Shown here one piece after another: positions 55,047-64,000 of a stretch of DNA of 64,000 nucleotides. The translations under genes were made by a program, and so were the position numbers. The DNA lies in the NCBI GenBank assembly GCA_026075535.2, contig AP026547.1, positions 2,852,001-2,916,000 of the forward strand, given 5' to 3'. How positions within the stretch are numbered: position 1 is the stretch's first letter; each line of letters begins with the position of its first letter. The stretch comes from Tricholoma matsutake (Eukaryota > Basidiomycota > Agaricomycetes > Agaricales > Tricholomataceae). The notes under the pieces are model-generated. The model saw only the letters and a list, made by a program, of their open reading frames with translations, was not told the origin of the DNA and ran no database searches.

Positions 55047-55701
55047 TGTTACAATTTTCCTTGTAACTCATGGAACCTGACACACCTGACGATCCCCTCC
55101 AGACAGGAGGCACCCCTTGATTCATGCCTAGGGCATGTCCTTGACATCAGACACACACACAACGCATGCTGACTGCATGCATTCGATCCCCTTCCCATGG
55201 AAGGCACCCTTGATGCATGGTGACTCCATGCACCCAAACCCACTCCCACACATGCTGTGATACGACAGCCCCCTGACATGAGGTCCATGACGTCGGACTT
55301 TCACAATCGACATGCTGCACCGCAGCACTCTGTGACATCGGAAGCCTCATGCAAGGCATGAGGCCTATTGTTTCTATTATTACTTGATACGCATCTACCT
55401 TTCCGATTGGACGATAAGGACCTCCCTTCTGGTATAAGTACTGCAGCTTGTAGTAGGGATGTCCTTAGTTTAGATCTAGGCAATTAACAGCCTTAACTTG
55501 CAACTCGCAAACTTACTCGAAACCACTAAGGAAGCCCCTTAGTGTGTGAACCTGAATGACTCTACGCAGAAGCCCTGCTAGAGTGCACTACCTATCTTAC
55601 GTCGGATGCTCCGAGTAAGACTAGTGCCAAATGACTCGTCGAGGAAGCACCTCGTTGAACGACATCGACTAGATTGAGTGGTTGAGGCTTCGCCCTTAAC
55701 A
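55047..55701 (+). repeat. 5' LTR of the inner gypsy
   Basis: The LTR is 655 bp, TGTTACAATTTTCC to CCCTTAACA. It contains GCCTCATGCAAGGCATGAGGC (about 55345-55365), a hairpin, and a TATAAGTA box (about 55433). Confidence 0.9.
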
Positions 55702-56017
55702 TAAGATCTAAACTATCTGCTAGCCCACCTACCTAGGTGTAGGCAATACGTCTTGATACACACCACAGCGACCCGGGTCTAGACAAACCCCAGACCGACC
55801 ACCAAGAGAAGCAGAACCACAGCCAGGTTCATCTTGGTACCGATACAACAGAAGACTAGTCCATTACTCAACCCCAGCACAGCGTTGGTTCTACAGATCA
55901 ACTGACAGACAACAAGGAGATTTCCTCACCAACAAAGACTTTGGGCAACTGCACGCACCCCCATCTGAAACATCCACCCACTTCTTAACAGATGAAACCG
56001 ACGACCTCTATAACGAG
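55702..56017 (+). other. Leader between 5' LTR and gag
   Basis: About 316 bp of non-coding leader. I could not assign a tRNA primer-binding site directly after the LTR (TAAGATCTAAAC). Confidence 0.5.
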
Positions 56018-56870
56018 ATGTCCGAACCCGCAACCACACCAATGATGTCCGTGAAGGACATTCGAATCCGATCACCAACAGACTTCTCAGGAGAGTGGAC
56101 CAAGACTGCCAAGTTCCTACAGGAGATAGACCTATACCTGCGAATCAACGACCAGGTCTATGACACAAATGACAAGAAGATTATCTTCACACTGTCCTTC
56201 ATGAATGGAGGGACAGTAGCTGCCTGGGCGCAGGCATTCATCAACCAACACCAGTCCGAGGGACTCAGTGGATACACAGACTTCCAACAGAAGGTCTTAG
56301 AGGCCTTCTCGCCGATCGATGATGCTGGAACGGCAAAGACAGAGATCAAGAATCTCAAGCAAGGTTCAGGGAACCTTGAAGAATATGTGGCGAACTTCCG
56401 CATCCTGAAAGACAGGATGGGAATCACAGAAGATGCAGCCATGATCGAGTACTTCATGGACGGACTGCATCCCAAATTACTGAAGAGGGTACACACAATG
56501 GAGACAGTGCCCAACACGCTCGAAGGCTGGATAAAGGCAGCTTTGAAATACGAAGGCCAATGGAAACGGGCCATGGCAATCCTGGGGAAGACCAGGCAAA
56601 ACCAGATGACAAAAGAAACAACAAAGAAAGGACAGCCCTCTCTCGACATCAACCGACTGACGAACCAAGAATGTGTGGAACACCTCCGAAAGGGATTGTG
56701 TTTCATCTGCCACCAACTGGGACACTGATCGTCCGACCACAGGGATGGAAAGAACCCCACTCAGATGGGGTCAGCGCCTCCTCCCTACCAAAACTGCTTC
56801 ACCCAGAAGAAGACTGGGGTGGACACCTACCAGAAGATCTGCACGATGCTGGATGAACTAGATGAAGAAG
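56018..56870 (+). pseudogene. Inner gypsy gag
   Basis: The frame starts MSEPATTPMMSVKDIRIRSP. It includes the retrotransposon gag core (WTKTAKFLQEIDLYLRIND, then AAWAQAFINQ and FSPIDDAGTAKTEIKNLKQG) and ends in a knuckle CFICHQLGH followed by TGA (56726-56728) and SSDHRDG in the same frame. The expected CCHC box is broken by this stop. Acidic residues (LDELDEEEKEQALNLMEESG) near 56845-56910 end the ORF in a shifted frame. Confidence 0.8.
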
Positions 56871-56931
56871 AAAAGGAACAAGCCCTCAACCTTATGGAGG
56901 AATCAGGTTTTTAGAACAGCGGCCTGATACG

Positions 56932-57360
56932 ATGCCAGTCACCGCTATAGTCTCCCTAGGGTCTGTACTCTTGGCTACCATGAATAGACAATCTATGCGC
57001 CTGTCTATTCGGGTAGCTGAGTCAGACAACAGGAAAGATGTCGCAACAAATGCGCTCCTCGACTCTGGAGCAGGAGGAGTCTTTATCGACTCGAACTTCG
57101 TCGAACGAGAAGGGATCAGAACATATCCCTTAGGCCGCACCATCTGGGCCACGAACATAGATGGGACCCTGAACAAGCAGGGAACGATCACCAGATGTGT
57201 GAAAGGAAGACTCCACATCAACGGAAGGAGCTACCCGATAGAATACCTAGTTGCCGGACTAGGCAAAGAATCGGTAATCCTGGGCCTGCCATGGCTGCGG
57301 GAGATAAACCCGATCATCGATTGGAAGAAGGGAACCTTTGAGTTCCGAGATGAAGAATGA
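56932..57360 (+). CDS. Inner gypsy protease
   Basis: The aspartic protease of the element has its active-site motif in ATNALLDSGAGGVFIDS (57043-57093) and the conserved C-terminal ILGLPWLREINPIIDW (57278-57325). The frame ends with a TGA at 57358 where the downstream frame continues RAQIQQILEKTRRAK, so the stop is probably a mutated Arg codon in a longer pol. Confidence 0.8.
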   Translation: MPVTAIVSLGSVLLATMNRQSMRLSIRVAESDNRKDVATNALLDSGAGGVFIDSNFVEREGIRTYPLGRTIWATNIDGTLNKQGTITRCVKGRLHINGRSYPIEYLVAGLGKESVILGLPWLREINPIIDWKKGTFEFRDEE

Positions 57361-57369
57361 CGGGCTCAA

Positions 57370-58324
57370 ATCCAGCAGATCCTGGAAAAGACAAGAAGAG
57401 CCAAACAGGCCCTCCCGAATACCTTGAACCTTCCAAAAATTAACGCCGGAAGGGAGGTGCCCAATGACAAGATGGCACGAATTCAACACATCGTAGCCAA
57501 GACAAGACAGAGGCTCTCCAAAGAGAAAGAGAAGAGCCTTGCCCGAGCCAGATTGGCTGTGGCAAAAACCAGAAAAAGACTCTCCGAGGAGAAGGAGAGA
57601 AACCTTGCCCGAGCACGACTAGCCGTGGCAAAAACGAAGGAAAGCCAAGGAACTGAATTCTGCCCAGATAGCTGTTGCAAAGACCAGGAACAGCAACACC
57701 CCTAAACAAGCCAGAGGCCTTGAAGCAGCACGACGTGCTGTCACCAAAACCCAAGAAAACCAGAAGAAGAAACAACTGGAAAAGGGCAAAAACAAAGAAT
57801 GTGACAGGGCACAACAAATTGTGCAAAAGATGAAGGAATTGCTAACCTCCACAGGGGAGGGAAGCACCGGCAAAGGGAATGTGAAAACGACACTACGAAA
57901 CAGGATAAACTACCCTTGGCAACAGACTACCCCAACCCACAATGATAGGACTCCAGATCACGGTACCATCAACGCTGAAGTACCTATGCGCAGGGAGACC
58001 CCCCCTCAGGTAAAGATCAAAGAGGTACCCGATGAAGAACTACTGGCAGACACCGGCATGGAAATACGAGCGATAGAACTGACCCCCAAACGAGATGTGA
58101 TTGAGGATGACTCAATACTGATTGCATATGTGCGAGGCGAACTGGTCATTGGCCTATTCGGACCAGACATAGAACTGCCCCTGACAGAGGAACATCGAGA
58201 GCCAACACACAGATACATCCGAAAAACGAACATGATCAGCAGGCTCACGAAAGGCAAGGGCTCCCCACGGTACCTACTCAACTCGGACATATGGATCAGA
58301 GCAAAGACATCCATATTCCAATGA
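57370..58324 (+). pseudogene. Basic coiled-coil-like repeat linker between protease and RT
   Basis: The frame carries tandem units of about 22-27 residues with the core VAKTRQRLSKEKEKSLARAR, then AVAKTRKRLSEEKERNLARA, AVAKT and further diverged copies up to about 57840. They are rich in K/R/E with heptad-like spacing. A frameshift near 57650 interrupts them. The following part, LLADTGMEIRAIELTP and NMISRLTKGKGSPRYLLNSD, leads into the RT and ends at TGA 58322. Such a linker is not a standard gypsy domain that I know. Confidence 0.6.
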
Positions 58325-59555
58325 CTAGCGCACAAGCAAGAGGAGGGAAAGGAGATTAGCCAATGGACCCTAGACGATTTACTGCCACCGGAATACCAGA
58401 AGTACAGACAGGTATTCGAGAAAGCTGTATCCGAACGATTCCCGGAATCAAGACCGTGGGATCACGCGATCGACCTGAAGGAAGGCTTTGTACCGAAGGA
58501 TTGCAAAGTCTACCCATTGACGCCAAAAGAACAAGAGAAACTCAATGAGTTTCTGGATGAAAACCTGGAGAAAGGATACATCCGACCGTCAAAATCACCC
58601 ATGGCATCCCCATTCTTCTTCGTGTCAAAGAAGGACTCCAACGCTCTACGACCTTGCCAAGACTATCGCTATCTGAACGAAGGAACGATCCAGAACAACT
58701 ACCCCCTGCCACTGATTGGAGACCTCTTGGACAAGCTGAAGGGAGCGAGATTTTTCACAAAACTTGATATTCAATGGGGATATCATAACGTATGGATAAA
58801 GAAAGGAGACGAGTGGAAGGCAGCATTCAAGACTAACTGAGGGCTGTTTGAGCCAATGGTGATGTTCTTTGGGCTGTGCAGCTCACTGGCAACATTCCAG
58901 GCCATGATGAACAATCTCTTCTGAGATATGCTAGATGAAGGATGGCTCGTCATCTATATGGATGACATCCTGATCTTCTCAAAGATGGAAGAAGAACACC
59001 GGATAAGGACTGAAAGGGTCCTCGAATGACTATGACAATGGGATCTCTACCTGAAAATAGAGAAGTGCAGATTCAATGTACAAGAAGTTGAGTTCTTGGG
59101 CATGATCATCAGACCCAATGAACTTGCAATGGACAACACAAAACTGGCTGGGATCAAAGACTGGCCCATGCCAAGGACAGTGAAGGATGTAAGATCCTTC
59201 CTAGGATTTGGAAACTTCTATCAACGATTCATCGGACACTTCGCAGATCTGGCCAGACCGCTAAACGATTTGATGAAGAAGAACCAGAAATTTGAATGGA
59301 TGAACGACTGCCAGCAGTTGTTCGATGCGCTAAAAACAAAACCCCAGTACTGCTGATGCCAGATGCAACGAAACCATTTGTGGTGGAATCTGATGCCTCG
59401 AAATTTGCGACAGGTGCAGTACTCAGACAACAGGACGCCAACGGAGACTGGCACCCATGCAGATACATCTCGCATTCTTTCAACAAAGCGGAAAGAAATT
59501 ACAAGATATACGACTGGGAACTGTTGGGAGTAATCTGAGTGCTGGAAACATGGAG
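58325..59555 (+). pseudogene. Inner gypsy reverse transcriptase and RNase H
   Basis: The RT frame shows [40 protein letters not shown] and [20 protein letters not shown], then the catalytic YMDDILIFSK (58957-58986) and RSFLGFGNFYQRFIGHFADL. RNase H follows with [20 protein letters not shown] and [19 protein letters not shown]. In-frame TGA codons at 58838, 58922, 59027, 59033 and 59536 replace expected Arg codons, and a frameshift lies near 59335. Confidence 0.85.
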
Positions 59556-61260
59556 ACACTACCTACAGGGGACACCATTCCCTGTGACAGTACTGTCTGA
59601 TCACAAGAACCTGATGTACTTCCATCAGCCACAAAACCTAAACCGACGACAGGCTAGATGGGCCATTTACCTGTCACAATTTGACCTGAAGCTACAACAT
59701 GTACCAGGATCACAGATGGTACAATCTGATGCCCTATCGAGGAGAGCAGATCACATAGCCAAAGAAGACACTGATAATGAGGACAAGACCATCCTCGCTG
59801 ACAAACTGTTCATCAAAACGATCGACACTGAGCTCCAGGGAGCCCTGGTCTCAGCAATAATGAAGGATGACCTCGTAAATGACGCTTTACAAGCCCTGAA
59901 GAACAATGGAACCCCCCCAATCAAGTCTGCATTGGAGGACTGGAAATTCGAAGACGGCCTGCTCTTTTTCAAAGACAGATGCTACATGCCACAGGACGAG
60001 ACCCTCTGCCGAGTGATCATACAGAAGTGTCATGATAGCATCACAACAGGGCACCCTGGACAATGGCAGACAATCAAACTGATCCGACGAGACTACTGGT
60101 GGCCAGGAATGGCCAACTTCATCAAGAAGTACGTCGAAGGCTGCGCAAAGTGCCAGCAAATGAAAGTGAATACACACCCAACAACCCCACCACCGACACC
60201 AATATCATCCGATGCCAGCAGACCATTCGAGCTGGTAACGACAGATTTTATCACGGACTTGCCCGTGATAAACGGATTTGACTCAATCATGGTCATGGTA
60301 GACCATGGTCTTATGAAGGGGGTAATTTTTATCCCTTGCACAAAGATGATCAATGCACTTGGCACTGCAGACCTTTACCTGCGTCATGTGTACACCAGAT
60401 TTGGACTCCCCAGAAGAATCATCTCAGACAGAGACCCTCAATTTGCATCCAAACTCTTCTGAGAACTCGGACAACTGCTTGGAATCAAGCTATCCATGAG
60501 CACCGCCTATCACCCCCAGACCAATGGAGAAACGGAGTGAGTAAACCAAGAGCTAGAGGTTTACCTCTGCATGTTCTGTTCAAAGAAACCCGAAGATTGG
60601 GAGCGTTATCTCCCAACAGCAGAATTTGCACATAATCAGGCAGTAAAACATTCGCTGTTTTACTTGATGATGGGATATCAACCACATGCTATCCCCACCC
60701 CATACGAAAAGATGAACGTGCTGGCCGCTGAACAGAGAATCCAAGAACTTCTCTCTGCGAGAAGGGAAGCTCTTGCCGCACACGAACTAGCCAGACAGGC
60801 TATGGCCACCCGAACGAAAGGGCGATACGAACCGTTCAAGGTTGGAGAACAAGTATGGCTTGACTCCAAGAACCTGAAGATTGGCTACCCAACAAGAAAA
60901 CTGGCGCCAAAACGAGAAGGGCCCTTCATGATTGAAGATGCCTTGTCGAGAATGACATACCGATTGAAACTGCTGCCGAGATGGAAGATCCACCTGGTAT
61001 TCCATGTGGCTTTACTCACACGATACCATGAGAATGACACTCATGGGCAAAACTTCCTGACTCCACCACCCGACCTTGTGGAAGGAGAAAATGAATATGA
61101 GGTGGAAGCGATCATCGCACACAAGAAACATGGCAAGACACGCCGTTACCTCGTGAAATGGGTTGACTACCCGACATCTGAAAACACATGGGAACCCAAA
61201 TCGAACCTGAAGAATGCCCCCAAGATCCTGATGGCATATAAGAAGAGGTACCATCTCTGA
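59539..61260 (+). pseudogene. Inner gypsy RNase H end, integrase and chromodomain
   Basis: After HNLMYF-type RNase H end motifs (SDHKNLMYFHQPQNLNRRQA) the integrase zinc finger includes HDSITTGHPGQWQTIKLIRR and CAKCQQMK. The catalytic core has [34 protein letters not shown] and [17 protein letters not shown] at 60460 and 60538 interrupt it. The C-terminus reads VGEQVWLDSKNLKIGYPTRK, LPRWKIHLVFHVALL and the chromodomain YEVEAIIAHKKHGKTRRYLV, with KWVDYPTSENTWEPKS. It stops at 61258-61260. Confidence 0.85.
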
Positions 61261-61897
61261 TGAGAACCCAAGAAACCCCCCACTATCTGAACCAAACGAC
61301 ACCCCTGATACCCCCTAAATGACAATTGACCCACTGAATGTTGATGCCCTTCACGTTCACTCCCACCCCCACCCCCTTTCAATAAAGAACGAATACGAGA
61401 AGAACATGGCGACTGGACGACGAGTCATTGACCAGTCACCAAGAATGAACAGACTGCTGGGGCAACCTTCTTGGGAATGCCCGCACAGAATCACATTCTG
61501 GATAAACAGAGACAACTGGATAAAGAGAATATCCTCGACTTGCCTGACATGCTGCCTCTATGTGTGAAGGAGCACGAAAATGGATTTGACCTGGGTGAAA
61601 GCACAATTTGAGGAGTGGTGCTTCGAAGAAGAGTTAGACGGCGGAGACTATCTCCCTGAACAATTTGTTCACACCCCTCCCCTTCCGACGACACCACTGA
61701 CTCTTTGACACCACTGCTAAAGGCAGTATAAAATGAAAAGAACCTGATCACGGTCCCAGCTTGGACATGAACGATTCCTCCATCGTACCCCTTGACCCCG
61801 ACCTACCCACATAACCAGACCACACCCAATCAGACCACAAAGGAGAGACGAAGATTTAGGTCGAAGTGTGGAACTTTTGACCATAGCGGGGGGGTAA
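61261..61897 (+). other. Post-pol region and polypurine tract of the inner gypsy
   Basis: About 640 bp. One short frame reads FEEWCFEEELDGGDYLPEQF (61608-61668). The polypurine tract AGCGGGGGGGTAA lies directly before the LTR at 61898. Compared with the outer copy about 560 bp are missing here. Confidence 0.6.
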
Positions 61898-62616
61898 TGT
61901 TACAATTTTCCTTGTAACTCATGGAACCCGACGCACCCGACGATCCCCTCCAGACAGGAGGCACCCCTTGATTCATGCCTAGGGCATGTCCTTGACATCA
62001 GACACACACACAATGCATGCCAACTGCATGCATTCAATCCCCTTCCCGTGGAAGGCACCCTTGACGCATGGTGACTCCATGCACCCGAACCCACTCCCAC
62101 ACATGCTGTGATACGACAGCCCCCTGACATGAGGTCCATGATGTTGGACTCTCACGATTGACATCGGATCCTTGACATCGGACGCCTCATGCTAGGCATG
62201 AGGCTTATCTGTTATTGTTTCCTGACATGCTGCGCTGCAGCACTCCGTGACATCGGATGCCTCATGCAAGGCATGAGGCCTATTGTTTCTATTATTACTT
62301 GATATGCATCTACCTTTCTGATTGGATGATAAGGACCTCCCTTCTGGTATAAGTACTGCAACTTGTAGTAGGGATGTCCTTAGTTTAGATCTAGGCAATT
62401 AACAGCCTTAACTTGCAACTCATGAACTTACTCGAAACCACTAAGGAAGCCCCTTAGTGCGTGAACCTGAACGACTCTATGCAGAAGCCCTGCTAGAGTG
62501 CACTACCTATCTTACGTCGGATGCTCCGAGTAAGACTAGTGCTGAACGACTCGTCGAGGAAGCACCTTGTCGAACGACATCGACTAGATTGAGTGGTTGA
62601 GGCTTTGCCCTTAACA
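61898..62616 (+). repeat. 3' LTR of the inner gypsy
   Basis: The LTR is 719 bp. It equals the 5' LTR except for scattered substitutions and an extra segment of about 65 bp near 62165-62230, which duplicates the GACATCGGAYGCCTCATGC hairpin region. Confidence 0.9.
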
Positions 62617-64000
62617 CAGGGCATCTTCAATCACAAAGGGCCCTTCTCGTTTTGGCACCAATTTTCTCGTTGGGTAGCCAATCTTCTGGTTTTTGGAGTC
62701 AAGCCATACTTGCTCTCCAACCTTGAACAGTTCATATTGCCCTTTCGTTTGGGCAGCCATAGTCTGTCTGGCCAGTTTGTGTGCAGCAAGAGCTTCCCTT
62801 CTCGCAGAGAGAAGTTCTTGGATTCTCTGTTCAGTAGCTGGCACGTTCATCTTTTCGTAAGGGGTGGGGATAGCACGTGGTTGATATCCCATCATCAATT
62901 AAATGGTGAATGTTTTACTGCAGAGTGCATCTTCTGGTTATGCGCAAATTCTGCTGTTGGGAGATAACACTCCCAATCTTCTGGTTTGTTTGAACAGAAC
63001 ATGCAGAGGTAAACTTCTAGCTCTTGGTTTACTCACTCTGTTTCTCCATCAGTCTGGGGGTGATAGGCAGTGCTCATGGATAGCTTGATTCTGAGCAGTT
63101 GTCTGAGTTCTTGGAAGAGTTTGGATGCAAATCAAGGGTCTCTGTCTGAGATGATTCTTCTGGGGAGTCCAAATCTTGTCTATACATGGCACAGGTAAAG
63201 GTCTGTGGTAAGTGCATTGATTGTCTTCATGCAAGGGATAAAAATTACCCCCTTCATAAGACCATGGTCTACCACAACCATGATTGAGTCAAATCCATTT
63301 ATTATGGGCAGGTCTGTAATGAAATCTGTCATTACCAGCTCAAATGGTCTGCTGGCATCAGATGATATCGGTGTCAGTGGTGGGGTCATCGGGTGTGTGT
63401 TGATCTTCATCTGCTGGCACTTTGTGCAGCCTTCGACGTATTTCTTTATGAAATTGGCCATTCCTGGCCACCAGTAGTCTCATCAGATCAGTTCAATCAT
63501 TTGCCATTGTCCAGGGTGCCCTGTCATGATGCTATCATGGTATTTCTGTATGATTGCTCAGTGGAGGGTTTTTTCCTGTGGCATGTAGCATCTGTCTTTG
63601 AAAAAGAGCAGACCATCTTTGAGTTTCCAGTCCTCCAATGCAGACTTGATTGGGAGAGTTCCATTGTTCTTCAGGGCTTGTAAAGCATCATTTATGAGGT
63701 CATCCTTCATTATTGCTTAGACCAGGGCTCCCTGGAGTTCAGCGTCGATTGTCTTCACAAATAGTTCATTGGCAAGGATGGTCTTGTCCTCGTTATCAGT
63801 GTCTTCTTCAGCTATATGATCTGCTCTCCTTGATAGGGTGTCAGATTGTACCATCTGTGATCCTGGTACGTGTTGTAGCTTCAGGTCGAATTGTGACAGG
63901 TAGATGCTCCATCTAGCCTGTCGTTGGTTCAGTTTCTGTGCCTGACGGAAGTATGTCAGGTTCTTGTGATTGGATAGTACCATCACAGGGAATGGCGTCC
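62617..64000 (-). pseudogene. Outer gypsy RNase H and integrase, continuing past window end
   Basis: The minus strand from the window end reads [20 protein letters not shown] (RNase H end, about 63960), then [20 protein letters not shown] (integrase zinc finger), [20 protein letters not shown] and ALAAHKLARQTMAAQTKGQY. It ends VIEDAL at the insertion of the inner copy. Several frame changes and stops are present (for example between 62900 and 63180). Its 5' half, including reverse transcriptase and gag, lies beyond 64000. Confidence 0.8.

Larger units (their letters stand above)
55047..62616 (+). mobile_element. Inner Ty3/gypsy chromovirus, full length, inserted in an outer copy of its own family
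   Basis: The element is 7570 bp, bounded by LTRs and a 5-bp duplication CAGGG (55042-55046 and 62617-62621). It carries gag, protease, reverse transcriptase, RNase H, integrase and a C-terminal chromodomain, all on the + strand, but with about ten in-frame TGA codons and at least two frameshifts. It lies in the integrase of a minus-strand relative. Removing it rejoins EDAL|SRTTY in the outer copy. Confidence 0.9.

Noticed and set aside
56158..56760. Minus-strand frame of 200 codons
   Set aside because: It is antisense to the gypsy gag.

Overview
The window looks like nuclear DNA from an agaricomycete basidiomycete (mushroom-forming fungus) with a transposon-swollen genome. The only host-type genes I recognise are two copies of the DUF6534-type membrane-protein family, which is typical of Agaricomycetes and broken by many short introns. 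Almost everything else is mobile DNA: Ty3/gypsy chromovirus, Ty1/copia, DIRS-like (tyrosine recombinase), Plavaka/CACTA and IS630/Tc1/mariner-like elements, plus many non-autonomous elements with clear terminal inverted repeats (TIRs) and target-site duplications (TSDs). Most coding regions are decayed. I cannot name the species.

Layout. 1-1569: 3' part of a DUF6534-type gene (+). 2.9-3.8 kb: fragments with hAT-like ends. 4.1-9.5 kb: a Tc1/mariner-like transposase (copy A, +) split by element E1 (5556-8025). 9.8-11.1 kb: a hairpin/intron module block (E5). 11.4-13.1 kb: RNase H and tyrosine recombinase of a DIRS-like element (-). 14.5-17.8 kb: a gypsy-type gag relic (+) facing an uncharacterised repeat-associated gene (-). 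18600-21756: a complete Tc1/mariner-like element (copy B, -) with 38-bp TIRs and TA target sites. 22.0-25.5 kb: a Plavaka-like transposase (+). 26611-27835: element E6. 28.0-32.9 kb: a gag-like gene (-) split by a small LTR element (28726-32413). 34.5-36.5 kb: second DUF6534-type gene (-). 37764-39948: hAT-like element E4 holding a CACTA foldback MITE. 40480-41289: hAT-like element E8. 41.3-50.5 kb: a decayed copia element (-) split by E2 (41701-43521) and E3 (45475-48275); E3 itself holds a solo LTR. 50890-51961: element E7. 51962-52.9 kb: DIRS reverse transcriptase (-). 52965-64000: a gypsy chromovirus on the minus strand with a second copy of the same family (55047-62616, +) inserted in its integrase.

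Two observations stand out. First, non-autonomous elements with quite different termini (E1/E2/E3, E4, E6, E7, and the unbounded E5) carry the same kind of non-coding core: a GGGCCCAAACG hairpin next to a splice-donor-like site, a 55-66 nt intron-like stretch with a CTAAC branch site, GAGCARYTGCTC near-palindromes and CCCTC/GAGGG hairpins. E1-E3 also carry tRNA-like A/B-box modules. In E7 the hairpin exon and intron are tandemly repeated. Second, the DIRS reverse transcriptase at 52 kb and the DIRS RNase H at 13 kb join in frame across a 38.8-kb block that begins and ends with matching inverted termini and an 8-bp TSD, so the block 13137-51961 behaves as one large insertion that carries a host-type gene.

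I had no search tools. Family names rest on recognised motifs; boundaries, TIRs and TSDs were read by eye.
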